Positions 60,301 through 64,000 of a stretch of DNA of 64,000 nucleotides are shown piece after piece (position 1 is the stretch's first letter; each line of letters starts with the position of its first letter). The DNA is from Marisa cornuarietis (lineage: Eukaryota; Mollusca; Gastropoda; Architaenioglossa; Ampullariidae): the NCBI GenBank assembly GCA_004794655.1, contig SMMW01000555.1:1860001-1924000 (forward strand), written 5' to 3'. The position numbers and the translations under genes were made by a program. The notes below the pieces were generated by a model. That model saw nothing but the letters and a program-made list of their open reading frames with translations. It was not told the DNA's origin and searched no databases.

Positions 60301-63300
60301 AAATACATTTGTAACAAGTCAATACAGATGGTGTGTAAATGCACAGAAACTTACCAGCTTTTATACATAAGAATTTATGATCACTTTCTTTTTTAATCTC
60401 CCCTTTCCACAATATTCTGCAACTCATATCGCATTGATGCATTTTCCAAGCAGTTCACAGATATAGTGGCAGTTGATCTCTGTAACGTACAAGTTGCATG
60501 ATAGTGCTTATCACAACATTTCTTGAAAATGATTCCTTACCACTGTACCTTTTCACAAACTTGTTATGAAAATATCAAAATCTGCTGAAGATTTTTGAGC
60601 TGTGACAAAAAAATTTGATGAGTAAAAATCTGCTCTGTGGATTTAGTTCTCTTGGATATAGTATATAGAAAACTTTTAAGATTCTGTTCTAATCCTCAAG
60701 CTTAATTTATATTTCTAATAGTAAGACATGACTTACAATGTGACTGAGGTGTGATGTGCTACTGTTGAGATTTTAAAGAAGGATGACAGGGTCACACAAA
60801 TGGGCAAGAAGATATTAAAACATTATGACATGCTGTAGGACCCTGTTAATGGCCATTACAGTCTGATACCCTGCTATGGTCAGCATGTAATGTGTAATGA
60901 AGTAGGCAGCACATTCTAGGGGCGCACAACTCTGCAAACTCTACAAAGATACCAGTATAACTATCATTCTCAATATCTCCATTTCACCAATGATGCACCA
61001 TTCTGCTTGTTACATCACATACTTCAGTTTATGTATGTGTACATGCACTTGTCAGTGTATACACCTGTAAAAACTCAGTACGCACATCTGTACCAAGGGA
61101 AATAACACAAAAACTGTAAAAATCAGTAACCTATTTGCTCTCTTTATTGGTACTGCACGTCGACCTGCTAGTGAACCATTTATTGCAAGGAACTTGTAAG
61201 CACAACATACAGTCATTGCTGTTATTTAATCTCTTACTACCTAGTTATTTATCCAGTTGTACTAGTTAAGACTATCTCTTTGGCATTAGTTGGTCACATT
61301 GTCTACTTTTTCAATCCAATCCACTATGTGGAGTGTGAATGAAACCAATAGCGTGGCACATTCATATGTGCATGAATGTTTACCTGTACAATATTAACGT
61401 ATTTTTATGATTGTTCTGGGAATTAGCTTTAATTCTTGTATTTGGCTGCTGAAAACGAGCTGTAAATATTCCTGCTCAAGCAAACATTAATTTCCGTGTG
61501 AAAAGATTTGTTTTTGTATAAGTAATGCTATTTTATTTAAAATGACAAAAGTATACACAACTGTACCTCTACTAGAAAAACAACAAGAATATATACAGTG
61601 CAAGACATTAGGCCTGATATCAAAATAATGACAAGCACACGCTGTAATATCTTATCTAGAATGTTCTTTTTTGCATGTACATTTGTTCTGTTTCATATAT
61701 ACTATCGTGCTCACTTACATTCACTGCTGCAGCCAAATTTATGTTCTCCCATCTCTCTTCTACATCATATCAACAGCATCACAAGAATTTTACTGAAATG
61801 GGCCATCTGGCCACAATAGCTGAGTTAGGATTTTCATTTATGACCATATTATTAGTACAATTTTTTGTACCCATGTCAAAAAGTTCTTGGCTGTGGAATT
61901 TTTATTCCTAAATATTATCTGCACCACATTTAGCACCCTTACTTCCAGTGACACTAACGTCACATCCAAAGTTGCTATAATTTGACTTCAAAACACAATA
62001 TACAATGAATGCCTCAACAATGTACACCAAACCTGTGGAAGCAGTCTTACACTTCTTCTTAACTCGGCGAACCAGGATAGAACACAAAGTCCAAACAGGT
62101 TATCTCTTTAGGCGATTGAACCATTCTTCCTTGTCCAAGCTTCTCTCCTACACTCTTCAAACTCTTGCAGCTGGAACTGTTGTGCTCTTATCAACATCTT
62201 GTCAACTAAGTTTTCATCTACTTTGTTGACCACCCATCAAGTTCTTCATTCACAACATTCTTCTTTCACATTAGCAGGATGTGTTTGACCCTACTAGTGT
62301 GGCTAACTTGCCTGTTCCAAAAGTATCTCAAGACCTTGACTCACACTTTCATACTCTGCTCATTGTTTTGTCAGCTGCTGTTAATTTTTTTTAAATGCTG
62401 TTAAAATCTAGATATGCTGCAGTTTTAAGATGTCTTGAAGCTTAAGAATTGGTATTATCAGTGCCAAATGTGCCAGCAAAAGGGCATAACCATAAGACAC
62501 ATATACCCAACATTCTTTTAAGCCAGGGATAAGGAATATCCTGTAATGCACTAGGCAGCCTTGGAGTAAACACGTAGAAAAAGTATTAACACACTGTGGC
62601 TAAACTATGGCTTTACCAAATACAGCATGCTAATTTTTATGTTGATAATTTTGTATGTCCCATAAATGATGTTATAAATGGTCCTTGGCAGAAACAAGGT
62701 TCCTCACTCCTGTTTAAAGCGGAAAAATGAAAAAAAAAAAAAAAAAAACGTAACGGAGAAAAGAAAAGAAAGAAGCTGCAATGTAAGCAAATGTCCCTGA
62801 CAAATGCCAAAGCATGTCAAGCACAATCGGACAACTTTGAACAAGAAGATCCAGCTAAGAGACTTAAATGCCATTTCATTCACATCCAAAGTCTGCCTAC
62901 CCTTGTATGTTAAACACACTGACACCTATACATGACCATCTGCATCTGGCTACTTATGATGTGGTTCAATACAAACTCTCAAATAAGAGTTGTCAACAGA
63001 GGCTAGGTTGTAAAAATTGTACCTGCAAAATCTGTGGCCTGTTTTCTCATTAAAAGCATGATTTAATAAAATGGAGAATGTACTATCTTGAAATGAACAG
63101 ATGAAAGAAATACAGCTGCTGAAAGTGCCTGCCACAGTTTGCAGACAAAAAAAATTATACAATTGTAACTTGCATACATACAAATAAGAGTACTAGTCAT
63201 CTGCACTTTGCTCGACTCCCAAACCCCCATGCCAGGACTACAACAGTCTTAAGAAAAAAGAAGTGAGTAATAGATGAAATCAATAACATTTTTCATTTGC

Positions 63301-64000
63301 AGAATGTAAAGACATCTTAGAATTTAGCTTCAAAACCAGCAGTATACTTTCTCTTTTGTTTTGAAGACCCCCCCTGCTTCCCAAACCACCTGAAAGATTC
63401 AAAACCAAAGACATGGTGATTTTTTTTTTAAAAGCACTTTATAAATGCAAGGATTTGGTATCAAGGATCACATGCCAACAGGCATTAAAGTTCTTAAACT
63501 GATCGTTAACATTACTTTAGTGATATAAAACAATATAAATAAAATGCTTAAATATCCAATATTAATGTTAAGAGTTGCACATATCACATGCCCAACACCT
63601 AAATCACACACATACATTTTGGTAGTCTTTTTGTTCCAGGCTATTCATGATACACCACCTGAGAATTACAATTGCACATTAACTGCTTTTGGAAACAATG
63701 GATACAGCAAAATCTTGTAAGCTATGTGTATATATAACAGTAAGCCAATTTTAATTGTCATAATGTCTGATTATGCAGCTGTGCAGAAAGCGGAGTCATT
63801 AGCACCTAAAAAAAAAAAAAAAGCTAATATGTATAATGTACTACTTTTCCACTCAAGAATATGCTATCAGCTGTCAATGGGATCTAACATTTTTTTTTTC
63901 TAAAAGATGTTGAACGACTTTTCTCTAAGAGTTCTTTCCTCCCATTCTACATGAAAAAGAAACACAGTTGAATACAACCATTAAAACATTTGCAAAATTA

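Larger units (their letters stand above)
56783..64000. other. OSTF1 3' region and intergenic sequence, no supported CDS
   Basis: More than 7 kb of AT-rich sequence without a recognisable exon on either strand. Open frames are short and low in complexity. The left part is presumably OSTF1 3' UTR. A SINE-tail copy occurs near 57343-57396. The right end might be the 3' UTR of a gene beyond the window, but nothing here proves it. Confidence 0.55.

Noticed and set aside
62704..62925. Minus-strand 73-codon frame near the right edge
   Set aside because: It is Phe-rich, partly from an A-tract. No domain, conservation signal or splice context is visible.
1..64000. CRISPR arrays, operons, ribosome binding sites and bacterial terminators
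   Set aside because: The sequence is eukaryotic nuclear DNA. The tandem repeats are microsatellites, minisatellites or satellites and lack the repeat-spacer pattern.
1..64000. Functional tRNA, rRNA or snRNA genes
   Set aside because: No intact tRNA cloverleaf or rRNA/snRNA signature was found. The only tRNA-like sequence (29237-29310) belongs to a SINE-like element.

Overview
The window looks like nuclear DNA of an invertebrate animal, most likely a mollusc (gastropod-like), though the species cannot be fixed from the sequence. The evidence is AT-rich, intron-rich genes with short exons and GT-AG junctions, abundant CA/TG and tetranucleotide microsatellites, many decayed transposable elements, and protein sequences that align over their length with bilaterian orthologues.

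Layout. Positions 1-6676 hold no recognisable gene, only microsatellites, degenerate minisatellites and three GC-rich blocks. A ten-exon SLC22-type membrane transporter lies on the minus strand (10954 down to 6677). A five-exon plus-strand gene of unrecognised family spans 13382-23506 with long introns full of tandem and inverted repeats. From 23.5 to 27.5 kb there is no gene, only a decayed LINE. Then come RIIAD1 (minus, 29176-27555) and MSH3 (minus, 42322-31345, 21 exons). MSH3 is separated by about 200 bp from the divergently transcribed C3orf38 homologue (plus, 42525-45983, 3 exons). A transposon-rich stretch (47-52.6 kb) contains a 3.2 kb LINE inserted inside an older, oppositely oriented LINE. 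OSTF1 (plus, 52917-56782, 8 exons) follows. The last 7 kb shows no gene.

Roles. MSH3 is a nuclear mismatch-repair ATPase with an N-terminal PCNA-binding motif. OSTF1 is an SH3/ankyrin adaptor. RIIAD1 carries a PKA RII-alpha-like docking/dimerisation segment. The SLC22 member is a plasma-membrane organic-ion transporter of unknown substrate. The C3orf38 homologue is a conserved protein of poorly known function. The genes do not form a pathway. The one notable regulatory arrangement is the head-to-head MSH3/C3orf38 pair.

Exon boundaries were derived by eye from splice signals and codon-phase continuity. All six gene models are phase-consistent from start to stop, but no transcript evidence was available.
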